A stretch of 60,940 bases of DNA from Frankia sp. R82 (GCF_023716925.1 NZ_JAMQQG010000005.1:1-60940), one strand, 5' to 3'. Shown: positions 9,287-18,279, counted from the first letter of the stretch. The notes: generated by a model from the sequence alone, not told the origin. Numbers and translations are program-made.

Positions 9287-10171
9287 TCAGTCGCTGCGCT
9301 CCTGGGGGGACGAATGCTCCCAGTCCGCCAGGATGGTGCGGATGCCGGTGACGAGCAGCAGTGGGCGGTCGAGCATCACGTGATGGCCGGCCAGCGGGAT
9401 CTCGATCACCGGCGCGACCCGGCCGAGCAGGTTGTACATCTGGACGCCGATGTCCGGGGTGAGCAGCCCGTGTTCCGCCCGGAACAGCGCCACCCGGCAG
9501 TGCACCTTGCGCAGCATCTCCGGGGACGGCGTGCGGTTGGCGAACACGTTCGGGTCGAACTTCCAGGTCCAGCCGCCCTGCACCGAACCGATCGAGGACC
9601 GGGCGATGTGGTCGATGATGTAGGGCAGGGACGTGGGCTGATCTGGCACGGTACGGAACCGGGCCAGGGCGTCCGTCGCCGTCGAGTAGACCCGGAGCGG
9701 GCCGAAGGCGGTGCGCTCGCGGGCAGCGCGCTCCTCGGGAGTGAACTCCCCGACCGGGGAGTCCACCACGACGATGCCCGCCACCCGGTCGGGGTACTCG
9801 GCCGCCGTCATGATCGTGACCCAGCCCCCCATGCTGTGCCCGATGATGATCGGCGGCGAGACGATGCCGGCATCGTCGATCACCCCGACGACCTCGGCTG
9901 CCCAGGTGGCAAGGGTGTACTCGTCGCGCCGGGCGCTGTCGCCGTGCCCGGACAGGTCCAGGGCGACGACCCGGTACTCGCTCGGGATCAGCGGCGCGAT
10001 GTGATCCCACCAGCCGGCGTGCGCCGCACCTCCGTGGACCAGGACGATCGCCGCCGACCCCCGCGGCCCCCAGCAGCGGTAGCTGATGGTGGCCCCGGCG
10101 ACCTCGGTCTCGTGCCGCTCCGGGCGGGTGTCAATGGCAGCCTCGAACCAGGCCGGTGCTTCGTCTTCCAT
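9287..10171 (-). CDS. Alpha/beta-fold hydrolase
   Basis: The product is a 294-residue protein starting MEDEAPAWFEAAIDTRPERH. Motifs in order are HGGAAHAGWWDHI (oxyanion region), the nucleophile elbow IIGHSMGGWV with Ser in G-H-S-M-G, the acid-loop candidate near HGLLTPDIGVQMY, and a C-terminal catalytic His in IPLAGHHVMLDRP. The cap region between the elbow and the acid is helical. Homologues start at this methionine; the upstream extension to 10288 is Arg/Pro-rich and not protein-like. It is a soluble hydrolase, with esterase or epoxide/lactone-type substrate unknown. It is transcribed alone, about 280 bp downstream of the Sll0783-like gene. Confidence 0.85.
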   Translation of the reverse strand: MEDEAPAWFEAAIDTRPERHETEVAGATISYRCWGPRGSAAIVLVHGGAAHAGWWDHIAPLIPSEYRVVALDLSGHGDSARRDEYTLATWAAEVVGVIDDAGIVSPPIIIGHSMGGWVTIMTAAEYPDRVAGIVVVDSPVGEFTPEERAARERTAFGPLRVYSTATDALARFRTVPDQPTSLPYIIDHIARSSIGSVQGGWTWKFDPNVFANRTPSPEMLRKVHCRVALFRAEHGLLTPDIGVQMYNLLGRVAPVIEIPLAGHHVMLDRPLLLVTGIRTILADWEHSSPQERSD

Positions 10172-10447
10172 CCCAGGTCTCTGCCGTTCGCGTCGTCGTC
10201 GTGGGTGGTTGGTTGCGGTCGCTGGCCAGGTGGGCCGTGGCGTCCTCCCCGATACAACACCGGCCGACCGGGTTTCCGGGCGGTCCACGGCGAGTTGTCG
10301 GATTGGTGATGGTGCTGCCGGGGCCGGCCTGCGCCCCTGGTGACAGGACCATCACCTGGGGTCGATGCGGTGGTGACGTCCGCCGCGTCATCGCGCGCTT
10401 TCCGGACGTGCGGGACGTGCGGGACGTGCGGACAGGGCGGGACACCG

Positions 10448-11074
10448 TCAGATCATGAAGGTCGAGTTGACGACGGCGCCCAGCCGGCTGTAATGAATAA
10501 CACAGTCCTGCAGATCCTGCGGATGCGTGGGAATCACGCCGGCGATGACGTCATCCTCGCGCAGCCCGTGCTGGGAAAGCCCGCGGCGGCAGACATACAC
10601 CGTACCTCCTTCACTGATGAACGTCTCGATCTGGTTGTTGATGTTGTGCTGGCCGGGGAATGCCGAATCTCCGGTATGCGGAAACCCTCGAGTCGCCATT
10701 GTGTTCATCGCCCCGGGTCCGTGGAAGTAGACCACCGTCTCAAATCCCTTGCGCAGCGCGCGGGTCGCCTGCAGCAGCGCGACGAAACTCACCGACGACT
10801 CATGGGCGATCCCGTGGATGAGAGAAAGATACACCTCGCCTTCCCTGGCCTGGAAATCCGGAAAGATCTTGGTTGATCCGTACAGGCTGGTGCCCGGCGA
10901 CAGGGCCGGATGGGGGATCTCGGCGAGGCTGCGCCGTTGCTGCTCGGTGAACTGCCGTGCCGCCTGCGACTCGGCCTGGTCGGGGTCGGCCCGTCCGCCC
11001 CGGCCGGGGGACACCCCGGAGCCTGGCCGGTGCCCACGTCTGTCGGCCTCGGCTGCCGAGCCGCTCATGCCCAT
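10448..11074 (-). CDS. Sll0783/MSMEG_0572-family nitrogen starvation response protein (DsrE-like)
   Basis: About 208 residues are read from ATG 11074 (GAGGGG ten bases upstream; a second ATG is six bases later). The conserved core YGSTKIFPDFQA, LLQATRALRKGFETVVYFHG, GFPHTGDSAFPGQHNINNQI and EGGTVYVCRRGL closely follows what I recall of cyanobacterial Sll0783 and mycobacterial MSMEG_0572, a DsrE/F-like fold. In those organisms the gene belongs to the conserved Nit1 nitrilase cluster and responds to nitrogen limitation. Here neither a nitrilase nor any other cluster member is visible nearby, so this is an orphan copy. The first 50 residues (Asp/Gly/Gln-rich) are variable. The molecular activity is unknown. 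Confidence 0.78.
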   Translation of the reverse strand: MGMSGSAAEADRRGHRPGSGVSPGRGGRADPDQAESQAARQFTEQQRRSLAEIPHPALSPGTSLYGSTKIFPDFQAREGEVYLSLIHGIAHESSVSFVALLQATRALRKGFETVVYFHGPGAMNTMATRGFPHTGDSAFPGQHNINNQIETFISEGGTVYVCRRGLSQHGLREDDVIAGVIPTHPQDLQDCVIHYSRLGAVVNSTFMI

Positions 11075-11109
11075 CGCCCGGGCCCCTCGAGCTGGCGGCC
11101 ATCGCCGCC

Positions 11110-11163
11110 GAGGTGGCTTCCGGGGCCGAGGTGGCTTCCGGTGTGGCGGTGGCTTCCGGTGTG
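11110..11163. repeat. 18-bp tandem repeat, three copies
   Basis: Units GAGGTGGCTTCCGGGGCC, GAGGTGGCTTCCGGTGTG and GCGGTGGCTTCCGGTGTG follow one another. A truncated fourth copy starts at 11164. The array lies 36 bp upstream of the chosen start of the Sll0783-like gene, inside the region where its promoter would be expected. Confidence 0.85.
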
Positions 11164-11442
11164 GCGGTGGCCCGCGGCGATGCCGTGGCACTGACGGAGA
11201 AATGACCCGAGCGGGCGAGCTGGTTCCCACATTGACACGACATCGAAGTCAAGCATCCTGCCGATAGCCGCGTGTGCCAAACGGGGCGACCCGGGTGTGT
11301 CGGCCGACTCATTCTGGTCCCGCTGGTCCTCCACGGCCGGACCGGACCAGGATTCTTCGGTGACTGGCCCAGACAAGCCATCTCTTTGCCCGGATGTCGT
11401 GGTCGGTCGGCGTCGCCACCGGATGCGGGGGATGCTGGACGA

Positions 11443-12180
11443 ATGCGTTATGCGTTGTTCGCGGATCTGCACGGTCGACCGAGGGCGCTGGATCGGATCA
11501 TGGCCGCGGCCGAGCAGGCGGGCGTTGACGAGCTGGTCTGCCTGGGCGACTATCTCGAGGCCAACGTGCCGCGCCGGCTGCACGATCCCGACCGGTACTG
11601 GCCGCTGCCCGCCGTGGTCGATCCGGATCCGTCGCTGTGGGGGCGGTTGGCCGCGGTGCGTCGGATCCGCGGGAACCAGGAAGAGCGCATTCGCGAACTG
11701 CTGCGCCCGGAGCAGACGCCGCCGGAGCTCGCCGCCATCCTGGACGCCCCCGCCCGCGAGCAGCTGCACGGGGTGCTGGCGCTGCACGGTCACCAGATCC
11801 GCTGGACGCTCGCCGGCGGCCCGACCGGGTACCCGTCCGCGGCGGCCGAGCTGTTGCTGCCGGTCGCCGCGGATGTGCCGCGCCGGCCCGTCGTGGTGGT
11901 GGGCCACACCCACCAGAGTGCGGTGTTCGAGATCCACTGGTCGGTGGCAATGTCGGGATCGGTCGAGCCACGGGTGCGGGTGGTTGCCGGTCAACCGGGT
12001 GCGGCGCTGCCGGTGCCCTCCGATACCGGGCCGTCCGACGCCGTCCGACGGACTCTGGTGGTCAATGTGGGGTCGGCTCACGGACGAACGCAGAGCTGGC
12101 TGTACTACGACACGGATCGTGGTGAGATCTGCTTCCGGACTATTGCGCGAGCGCGCAAGGAGTCCGAACGAGCACGTTAA
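11443..12180 (+). CDS. Metallophosphoesterase family protein
   Basis: The product is a 245-residue protein with the ordered metal-binding motifs of calcineurin-like phosphoesterases: DLHG (residues about 8-11), GDYLE, GNQEE (the usual GNHD/E position, with Gln replacing His) and GHTHQ near residue 155. ATG 11443 (MRYALFADLHGRPRALDRI) is chosen because the first metal motif follows directly, as in the family; longer in-frame readings add unrelated sequence. It is probably a cytoplasmic phosphodiesterase or phosphatase that acts on small molecules or a nucleotide. It is divergent from the Sll0783-like gene and is followed by a strong hairpin at 12264. Confidence 0.85.
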   Translation: MRYALFADLHGRPRALDRIMAAAEQAGVDELVCLGDYLEANVPRRLHDPDRYWPLPAVVDPDPSLWGRLAAVRRIRGNQEERIRELLRPEQTPPELAAILDAPAREQLHGVLALHGHQIRWTLAGGPTGYPSAAAELLLPVAADVPRRPVVVVGHTHQSAVFEIHWSVAMSGSVEPRVRVVAGQPGAALPVPSDTGPSDAVRRTLVVNVGSAHGRTQSWLYYDTDRGEICFRTIARARKESERAR

Positions 12181-12263
12181 GACTAGGTGTGGCCAGAGTC
12201 CTGTGACCTGGACCTAGGTCCTGTCGCTCTCGACGGATGGGGGTCGTAAGGTAGACCCAGTCT

Positions 12264-12330
12264 CGGTGAAGCTGGTGCCTGCGTTCCCCCCGTACGTCAG
12301 GCGCCGTGGCTTCACCGGGGCTTTTTCTTT
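12264..12330 (+). terminator. Long bipartite hairpin with U-tract (terminator or small RNA)
   Basis: The outer stem CGGTGAAGC (12264-12272) pairs with GCTTCACCG (12309-12317). The inner stem (12274-12281) pairs with 12298-12305 (one G-U). The 16-base loop contains CCCCCC, and the tail is GGGGCTTTTTCTTT. It lies 84 bp after the metallophosphoesterase stop. A possible promoter (CTCGAC, 17 bp, TAGACC, positions 12229-12256) ends just before it, so it could also be an independent RNA of about 70 nt. Confidence 0.65.
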
Positions 12331-13219
12331 ATGTGGTCACGTCCGTCTGGGGGACCCCGAAAGACCCGGACGTCCGCGGGAATCACCGGGGTCAGGTCGG
12401 GCCGGGTCCGCGCCATCTCGGTGGTGGGTCGCCCCAGGGGGCCTGCGGGGCGGGTGGCCTCACTCCGCGAGGGTGAACCGCGGCTGCCGGGCGGAGGCCG
12501 CCGGCCCGGCGGTCAGGGCCGCACCGACCTGCCCCGAGGCCCGGCCGGACCGGGTCGGGCGGGGCATGCGCCGGTCGCCGGGCGCGGCGATCAGCCTGAG
12601 GCCGTTGGCCCATACCGAGCCCGCCGGCCGCCGTGCCGCCGGTCTGGCCGAGCGGCCGGCGAGGCTGGAATGGCGACCGAGGGCGGGCCGTTCCGGGGGC
12701 GGTAGATCGCACCTGCAGGGGTGACCCTCTTACCTGGGCGAGGCAAAGGCGCGACGATGCAGGCCCCCGGCCCTGACCGTGACCGGGGCATCTCCATCAC
12801 TGTCCGTTCTGGAGTGGACGTCATCGGGGGTGTTGGAAGAATCGTTCCCCCGGCGGACGTCGCGTTGCCGACAAGGTCCGCTACTTTCGGATAGATGTGA
12901 GATGTTTCGTAGGTAACCGTAGTGGGTCCTGGTCGCACCGCCGATCGGGATCGCTAGCCTGTTTTGGGCATGTACTGACAAAACCGGTCGTTACATCCGG
13001 AGGAGTTGAAGGGGGCGCGGTGACGCCGGCCGGATGCCGGCGAAATCCGGGCACGACGGTCACGCGCGGGGCGGTCGCCAGGTGGAGGCCGCCGGGGCGC
13101 GACCGGCGGCGGGTGCGATGTACGGCATCCGGTTGCAGCGCGCAGCGGACGCCTCGTGGTGTCGGGGGCCCGGAGCAGCGCCCGCCCATGCGGATGACTC
13201 GGAAGGCAGGGGTGAACAG
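12331..13219. other. Long intergenic region without a supported gene
   Basis: This is about 0.9 kb. Frames here are Arg/Pro/Gly-rich on both strands and none resembles a protein. A stretch that is less GC-rich than its surroundings around 12840-12990 is the best place for the promoter of the downstream DegT operon, but no clear -35/-10 pair was found. A conserved-looking ATG (MYGIRLQR) at 13118 is in frame with the DegT gene but is probably not its start. Confidence 0.5.
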
Positions 13220-14374
13220 GTGCATGTCCCCGCAGCACGGATCGTCTTCTCGGTCGACGATCGTGCGGAGATCGCGTCGGCGACGACCGAGATCCTTTCC
13301 ACCGGTGCGCTGACTCTGGGCGCACACACCAGGGATTTCGAAGCCGCATTCGCGGCGGCGCACGAAGCGCCGTTCGCGGTGGCGGTGAGCAGTGGTACGG
13401 CCGCCCTGGAGATCATTCTTCGCAGTCTGGACGTTCGGGGTACCGACGTCATCGTTCCGACCAACACATTCGCGGCGACCGCCTTCGCCGTTCTGCGGGC
13501 CGGCGCGAATCCGGTGTTCGCCGATGTGAGCCCCGACACCTTTGCGTTGTCCGCGGACACCGTCGCCGCGGCTCTCACGCCGAACACCCGGGCCGTCGTG
13601 CTCGTGCACATCGGTGGCTTCATCTCACCGGGGGTAGACGAGCTGGTCCGCCTGTGCGCCGAGCGTGACATCCTCCTCGTCGAGGATGCGGCGCACGCAC
13701 ATGGGTGCCGGCATGCCGGCACCTTCGCGGGGTCGTTCGGCGTGGCCGGATCATTCTCGTTCTATCCCACCAAGCTGATCACCAGTGGTGAGGGCGGCAT
13801 GATCGTCACCGCCGATCCGGCGATCCATGAGGCGGCACTGATCTACCGTGACCAGGGCAAGGCGGGCTTTCTCGGCAACACCCACATCCGCGAGGGCTAT
13901 GCCTGGCGGCTGAGCGAGCAGCACGCGGTCACCGGGAAGGTGCACCTGCGCCACCTGGAGGAGTTCCTCGCCACCCGGGCCCGGATCGCCGCCCGTTACG
14001 ACGAGGCGATCGATGGTCTCGCCCGCCCCGGTGCCCCGGCGCCCGCGACCCGGCTGCACGTGCCCGCGGGCGACATCAACAACTACTACAAGTACATCGT
14101 CGTGCCCCGGCCCGGTGTCGACCGGACCCGGCTGAAAAAAGAGCTCAAGGAACGGCACGGCGTGTCCCTGTCCGGTGAGGTCTACGAGGCACCGCTGCAC
14201 CAGCAGCCCGTGTTCACCGACTACGCGGGCGGCGCCCTGCCGGTCGCCGAGGACCTCTGCGCCCGGCACGTCTGCCTGCCGCTCCATTCCGACATGACCG
14301 ACGCGGAGGCCGAGCACGTGGTGACCTCCTTCGCCGCCGCGCTGGCGAGCCTGGACCTGGACGGGGCAGCATGA
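13220..14374 (+). CDS. DegT/DnrJ/EryC1/StrS-family aminotransferase
   Basis: The product is a 384-residue PLP enzyme. SSGTAALEIIL is the phosphate-binding loop, VEDAAHAHG holds the cofactor Asp (about residue 156), and SFYPTKLITSGEGGM carries the Schiff-base Lys185. The C-terminal domain (NNYYKYIVVPRPG; LSGEVYEAPLHQQPVF) is typical of sugar aminotransferases. GTG 13220 is chosen because CAGGGG lies about ten bases upstream and the next residues (VHVPAARIVFSVDDR) fit the family start. It would transfer an amino group to a keto-sugar nucleotide. The stop overlaps the ATG of the epimerase by four bases, so translation is coupled in a sugar-biosynthesis operon. Confidence 0.88.
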   Translation: MHVPAARIVFSVDDRAEIASATTEILSTGALTLGAHTRDFEAAFAAAHEAPFAVAVSSGTAALEIILRSLDVRGTDVIVPTNTFAATAFAVLRAGANPVFADVSPDTFALSADTVAAALTPNTRAVVLVHIGGFISPGVDELVRLCAERDILLVEDAAHAHGCRHAGTFAGSFGVAGSFSFYPTKLITSGEGGMIVTADPAIHEAALIYRDQGKAGFLGNTHIREGYAWRLSEQHAVTGKVHLRHLEEFLATRARIAARYDEAIDGLARPGAPAPATRLHVPAGDINNYYKYIVVPRPGVDRTRLKKELKERHGVSLSGEVYEAPLHQQPVFTDYAGGALPVAEDLCARHVCLPLHSDMTDAEAEHVVTSFAAALASLDLDGAA

Positions 14375-15348
14375 GAATCGCGGTTACCGGAGGCTCCGGT
14401 TTCATCGGCAGCCATGTCGTCGACCGGCTGCTCGACGCCGGCCACGACGTCGTCTCCCTCGACGTCGACGCCCGCCCGAGCGACCCGCGGGCGACCAGTC
14501 TGCAGGTGGACGTGCTCGACCTGCCGGGGCTCACCGCGGCGCTGCGCGGTGCCGACGCGGTGTTCCACATCGCGGGCATGTCCAACGTCGACTTCGCCTA
14601 CGCCGACCCGGCCCGCACCGTGCAGCTCAACGTCGAGGGCACCGGCAACGTCTGTGAGGCGGCCCGGCAGGCGAAGGTCGGCCGGGTGCTGTTCGCGAGC
14701 ACCGTGTGGGTCTACGGTGCGGTCGGTGAACAGGCGGACCCGTCGCCGCTCACCGAGGACGCCGAGATCACCCTCGGTCGTGCCGGGCACGTCTACACCT
14801 CGACCAAGCTCGCCGCCGAACTGCTGCTGCACAGCTACCAGCAGACCTACGGCCTGCCGTTCACGATCCTGCGCTACGGCATCCCGTACGGGCCCGGCAT
14901 GCGCGACGAGCTGGTGCTCGCCCGGTTCGTCCGCAAGGCCCTCGATGGCGAGTCGCTCACCGTCGCCGGGGACGGCCAGCAGTTCCGCAACTACGTGTTC
15001 GTCCGCGACCTCGCCGACGCGCACGTGCTGGCCCTGCGTCCCGAGGCGGAGAACGCCACGCTTGCGCTCGAGGGCGCGGAGTCGGTCAGCGTGCTGGAGA
15101 TGGCCCAGGCCGTCTGCCGCCACTTCCCCGGCACGACCATCGAGCACGTCCCGGCCCGTCCCGGGGACTTCCGCGGCCGGGAGGTGTCCGCCCGCCGTGC
15201 CCTCGACCTGCTCGGCTGGCGACCCACCACCCCGTTCTCCGACGGCGTGCGGCAGTACGTCGAGTGGTACCTGGCGAACCGGCGCCCGCCGGCCCAGGCC
15301 CTCTCGCACGTCGATGACCTCGACGTGTCCGCTGCCTCGTCGGAATGA
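14371..15348 (+). CDS. NAD-dependent epimerase/dehydratase (extended SDR)
   Basis: The product is a 325-residue protein. The NAD-binding TGGSGFIGSH motif is at residues 6-15, the acidic DVDARPSD follows strand 2, and the active site consists of Ser110/Thr111 (FASTVWVYG) and the pair Tyr142-x3-Lys146 (HVYTSTKLAAE). The C-terminal part (RYGIPYGPGMRD; FVRDLADAHVLAL; LDLLGWRPTTPFSDGVRQYV) is that of UDP-glucose 4-epimerase-like enzymes. It starts inside the DegT stop (ATGA overlap) and is followed 33 bp later by a glycosyltransferase. It probably epimerises, dehydrates or reduces a nucleotide sugar for that transferase. Confidence 0.9.
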   Translation: MRIAVTGGSGFIGSHVVDRLLDAGHDVVSLDVDARPSDPRATSLQVDVLDLPGLTAALRGADAVFHIAGMSNVDFAYADPARTVQLNVEGTGNVCEAARQAKVGRVLFASTVWVYGAVGEQADPSPLTEDAEITLGRAGHVYTSTKLAAELLLHSYQQTYGLPFTILRYGIPYGPGMRDELVLARFVRKALDGESLTVAGDGQQFRNYVFVRDLADAHVLALRPEAENATLALEGAESVSVLEMAQAVCRHFPGTTIEHVPARPGDFRGREVSARRALDLLGWRPTTPFSDGVRQYVEWYLANRRPPAQALSHVDDLDVSAASSE

Positions 15349-15381
15349 TTTTTCAGCTGACCAGCCCATGACGCAGACCGC

Positions 15382-16554
15382 ATGACGCAGATCGGTGGTG
15401 TGACGGTGACCGGACCTTCGCAGGACGGCGACCCGACGGCTCGGACGCCGACCCGGCGCGGGTCCGCGCTGCTGCTGTCCGGGTCGCTCGGGATGGGGCA
15501 CGACGTGATGGCCGAGGCCTGCAGCGCCTCGCTGACGCGGCGCGGGTGGACCGCCCGCACCGGCGACAGCCTGCGCATGCTCGGCGGTCGCAACGGCGCC
15601 CGCGGAGAAAAGGTCTTCCGCGGAATGCTCGCCGTGCCCGGCCTGTACGACGCGGTGCACTTCTCCCAGATGCGCACCGGTGGGAAGCTCGCCGGGCTGA
15701 TCGAACGGACGTCGAGCCGCTATCTCGTCCCCGCGCTGCGCGAGGAACTGGCCAGCACACCCACCGATCTCGTCGTGTCCATCTTCGCCACCGGAGCCGC
15801 GGCGACCAGCCGGGTCAAGTCCGAGTTTCCCGGTCTGGTCACCGCGGTCTTCTCCACCGACTGCTGCGTGCACCGCCTGTGGGTGCACGACAACACCGAC
15901 CTGTATCTGGTGACGTCGCAGACCGCCGCCCGTTACGTGCGGCGGTTCGCGCCGAACGCGCTGGTCTCGGTGGTGCCGACCCCGGTGCGCACGCCCTTCT
16001 ACGACCCGCCGGCGCAGGAGGAGGCCCGCGCGACGCTCGGTATCCCCGCGGACGCGCCGTGCGTGCTGCTCATGTCCGGCTCGTGGGGCCTGGGCCCGCT
16101 GGTGGAAAGCGCCGCGGCGCTCGCCGGCGCCGGGATCTACGTGCTCGCCGTCGCCGGGCGCAACCAGCAGCTCGCCGCGAAGCTCACCGCGCTGGCCGAA
16201 CGTCAGCACAAGGTCATCCCGTTCGGCTTCACCGACCGCATCCCGGCCCTGATGGCCGCCAGCGACCTGGTCGTGACGTCGTCCGGGGACACCTGCAGCG
16301 AGGCCCGGGTGATCGGTCGCGACCTGCTGCTGCTCGACGTCGTGCCCGGCCACGGCCGCGACAACCTGCAGAAGGAGCTCGAGCGTGGCCACGCCGAGGT
16401 CACCAACACCGATCCGGTCTCGCTGACCCGCTCGGCGCTGGCCTGCCTCGACCGGGTCAAGCCGCCCTCGCACCGGGTGGCCATCGGTCCGCAGGCCTGG
16501 GAGCAGGCCTTCGACGCAGCCCTGGCCCAGATCGGCTTCGGCGCTCACTGGTGA
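15382..16554 (+). CDS. MurG/MGDG-synthase-like glycosyltransferase (GT28 type)
   Basis: The product is a 390-residue GT-B protein. The N-terminal domain opens LLSGSLGMGHDVMAEACSAS, the MGDG-synthase/MurG acceptor-side signature. It continues with VVSIFATGAAATSRV and the Cys/His stretch STDCCVHRLWVHDNTDLYL. The C-terminal donor domain starts LLMSGSWGLGPLVESA and ends with the nucleotide-sugar loop FTDRIPALMAASDLVVTSSG. This places it with transferases that glycosylate lipid acceptors at the cytoplasmic membrane face. With the aminotransferase and epimerase upstream, the operon likely builds an amino-sugar and attaches it to a lipid or secondary metabolite. The acceptor is unknown. Confidence 0.83.
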   Translation: MTQIGGVTVTGPSQDGDPTARTPTRRGSALLLSGSLGMGHDVMAEACSASLTRRGWTARTGDSLRMLGGRNGARGEKVFRGMLAVPGLYDAVHFSQMRTGGKLAGLIERTSSRYLVPALREELASTPTDLVVSIFATGAAATSRVKSEFPGLVTAVFSTDCCVHRLWVHDNTDLYLVTSQTAARYVRRFAPNALVSVVPTPVRTPFYDPPAQEEARATLGIPADAPCVLLMSGSWGLGPLVESAAALAGAGIYVLAVAGRNQQLAAKLTALAERQHKVIPFGFTDRIPALMAASDLVVTSSGDTCSEARVIGRDLLLLDVVPGHGRDNLQKELERGHAEVTNTDPVSLTRSALACLDRVKPPSHRVAIGPQAWEQAFDAALAQIGFGAHW

Positions 16555-16716
16555 GCCACGACCTTCCCCACCGTCGCCCCGCCTGGTCCGGAATTCCTCG
16601 GCTTGCCGTCAGTGTTGACTGGTACGGGTGGTGGGTGTGAAGCAGATGGGGGTAGGCCGCGTACCGATGGTGTCTTCGAACGGGGCGATCCTCCGTACCG
16701 GTGAGATGGGCGGCCG

Positions 16717-17877
16717 ATGAGCACGGCGCTGTTGGTCGGGCTGCCGACCGCGGCGGTCTCGGCGGGGCTGTACGGCGTCGCTCCGTTGGTGCAGGCGCGC
16801 GCGGCCCGGGAGGAGGAGACGAGCTCCGGGCTGGGGCTCGGCCTGCTCGCGCATCTTGTGCTGCGTCCGCTGTGGTTGCTCGGGCTTGCCGTCGAGGCCG
16901 GGTCCTTCCTGCTTGAGGTCGCCGCGCTGTCCGTCGCGCCGGTCGCGCTCGTCGCTCCGGTCATGGCGCTCGACATGATCGTGTTCACCCTGTTGGCGCA
17001 GCGGGTTCTCGGCGAGCGGATCAGCCGGAACGGCTGGCTCGGGGTCGCGTCGATGGTCGCCGGCATCGGCCTGCTCGCCTACGCGTTCGCCCGGCGGGCC
17101 GAGGTCGGCACCTCCGCCAGTACCGATGTCCTGCTCGCCTTCCTGGTCCTCGGCCTTGCGTTCGCGCTGTTCTGCGCGTTCCTGGCCAATGTGGCCGCGC
17201 GCCAGGGAGGCGTCGCCGCCACCGCGCTCGGCTTCGGTGCCGCCGCCGGGGTTTGCTATGCGATCGCGACGCTCGCCACCCGCCAGATCGGCCTGGCGGT
17301 GCACGAACGTCGGGAGGGGCAGTCCACCCTGATCGACCTGCTCACCACCCCGACCCCGTACCTGCTGGTGCTGTTCTCCGTGCTCGCCCTCGGCCTGCAG
17401 CAGCGTGGCCTGCAGGGCCGCGCGGCGGTCATCGCCTTCCCGGTGACCAGCGGCGTGTCCGCCTTCCTCCCGGTGACCCTCGGCGTCACGCTCTTCGACG
17501 AGCCGGCGCCGGACGGTCCGCAGCGCGTCGCCTTCATCATCGCCCTGACCATGGTCGCCGCCGGCATCATCGCCCTCGGCCGCGACCGGATGGCCGCGAA
17601 CCGTTCCATCGACGAAGACGACACCACCGCGGCCACGACCACGGCGGATGCCCACGCCACCGAGGACGCCCATGCCGCCGAGGATGCCTACGCCGTCGGG
17701 GACACCGCCGCGATGAGGCCCACCGCGGGGGCACCGTCGGTCGGATCGTCCCCGACCAGCGGCGCGGTACCGTCCGACGGCGCGGGGGAGCAGCCGGATC
17801 CGGCCACGGGGGCGCAGCCCCAGCCGGTGGCCGGTCCCCGGCGAACGGTCGGCGGCGGGCGTGCGGCCGGCAGGTAG
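16717..17877 (+). CDS. DMT-superfamily (EamA/NIPA-like) membrane transporter
   Basis: The product is a 386-residue protein with about nine hydrophobic segments over the first 290 residues, such as LLAHLVLRPLWLLGLAVEAG and VALVAPVMALDMIVFTLLAQ. The latter is followed by the EamA-type RVLGERIS element. Other segments lie around LLAFLVLGLAFALFCAFLAN and VTSGVSAFLPVTLGVTLFDE. The C-terminal 95 residues are an Ala/Asp/Thr/Pro-rich cytoplasmic tail with imperfect repeats (TEDAHAAEDAYAVGDT), an accessory low-complexity extension. The family exports small metabolites or, in the NIPA branch, moves Mg2+; the cargo cannot be read here. It follows the glycosyltransferase by 162 bp and may be separately transcribed. 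Confidence 0.82.
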   Translation: MSTALLVGLPTAAVSAGLYGVAPLVQARAAREEETSSGLGLGLLAHLVLRPLWLLGLAVEAGSFLLEVAALSVAPVALVAPVMALDMIVFTLLAQRVLGERISRNGWLGVASMVAGIGLLAYAFARRAEVGTSASTDVLLAFLVLGLAFALFCAFLANVAARQGGVAATALGFGAAAGVCYAIATLATRQIGLAVHERREGQSTLIDLLTTPTPYLLVLFSVLALGLQQRGLQGRAAVIAFPVTSGVSAFLPVTLGVTLFDEPAPDGPQRVAFIIALTMVAAGIIALGRDRMAANRSIDEDDTTAATTTADAHATEDAHAAEDAYAVGDTAAMRPTAGAPSVGSSPTSGAVPSDGAGEQPDPATGAQPQPVAGPRRTVGGGRAAGR

Positions 17878-18279
17878 GTAGGGACTTCCGCGCCCGCGAC
17901 TCCACCGGCTTGTTCATGCGACGTGGTGCCGTCTCTGCTCCCCCTCGACCACGGTCATGTTCTGTGACACCGCTTTCGGGGGTTGCAGGTGGGCAGGGCG
18001 CACGCGGGTCGCCGTAGGGGTATCCCCGTCCGATGTGCCCCCCGCGGCGATCCGAGCAGGCGGATCTTGCTGTGGGGTTGGCTGCGGGGGTGGACGGATG
18101 CGAGGGGATCAATTACGTCGGATGCGGCAAGGGTGGACAGTCGGTAACCCTCGCGCCACACTTCTCCACCGATAGTGATGTCGTATGCGCTTTGGGTGAG
18201 AGAGTTGCTGTGGCCGGCCGCCCGGGTTCACCCCCCGATCGCCCGGGCGCCCGGCCATCTCCGCCTGGAGCTGCTCTGA
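17878..18279. other. Convergent intergenic region
   Basis: This is about 400 bp between the ends of the transporter and Nudix genes. It is less GC-rich around 18100-18200. No gene, strong hairpin or promoter was recognised. Confidence 0.4.

Noticed and set aside
12264-12330. Assignment as 6C RNA
   Set aside because: The 6C family has two C-rich stem-loops; only one is seen, so the call was kept as terminator or small RNA.
13034-13219. Longer N-terminus of the DegT protein
   Set aside because: The extra 62 residues are not aminotransferase-like, and a GTG with an upstream ribosome binding site starts at the conserved N-terminus.
14221-16548. Minus-strand frame of 775 codons opposite the sugar operon
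   Set aside because: It is an artefact of GC-rich codon usage; the + strand encodes three motif-complete enzymes.
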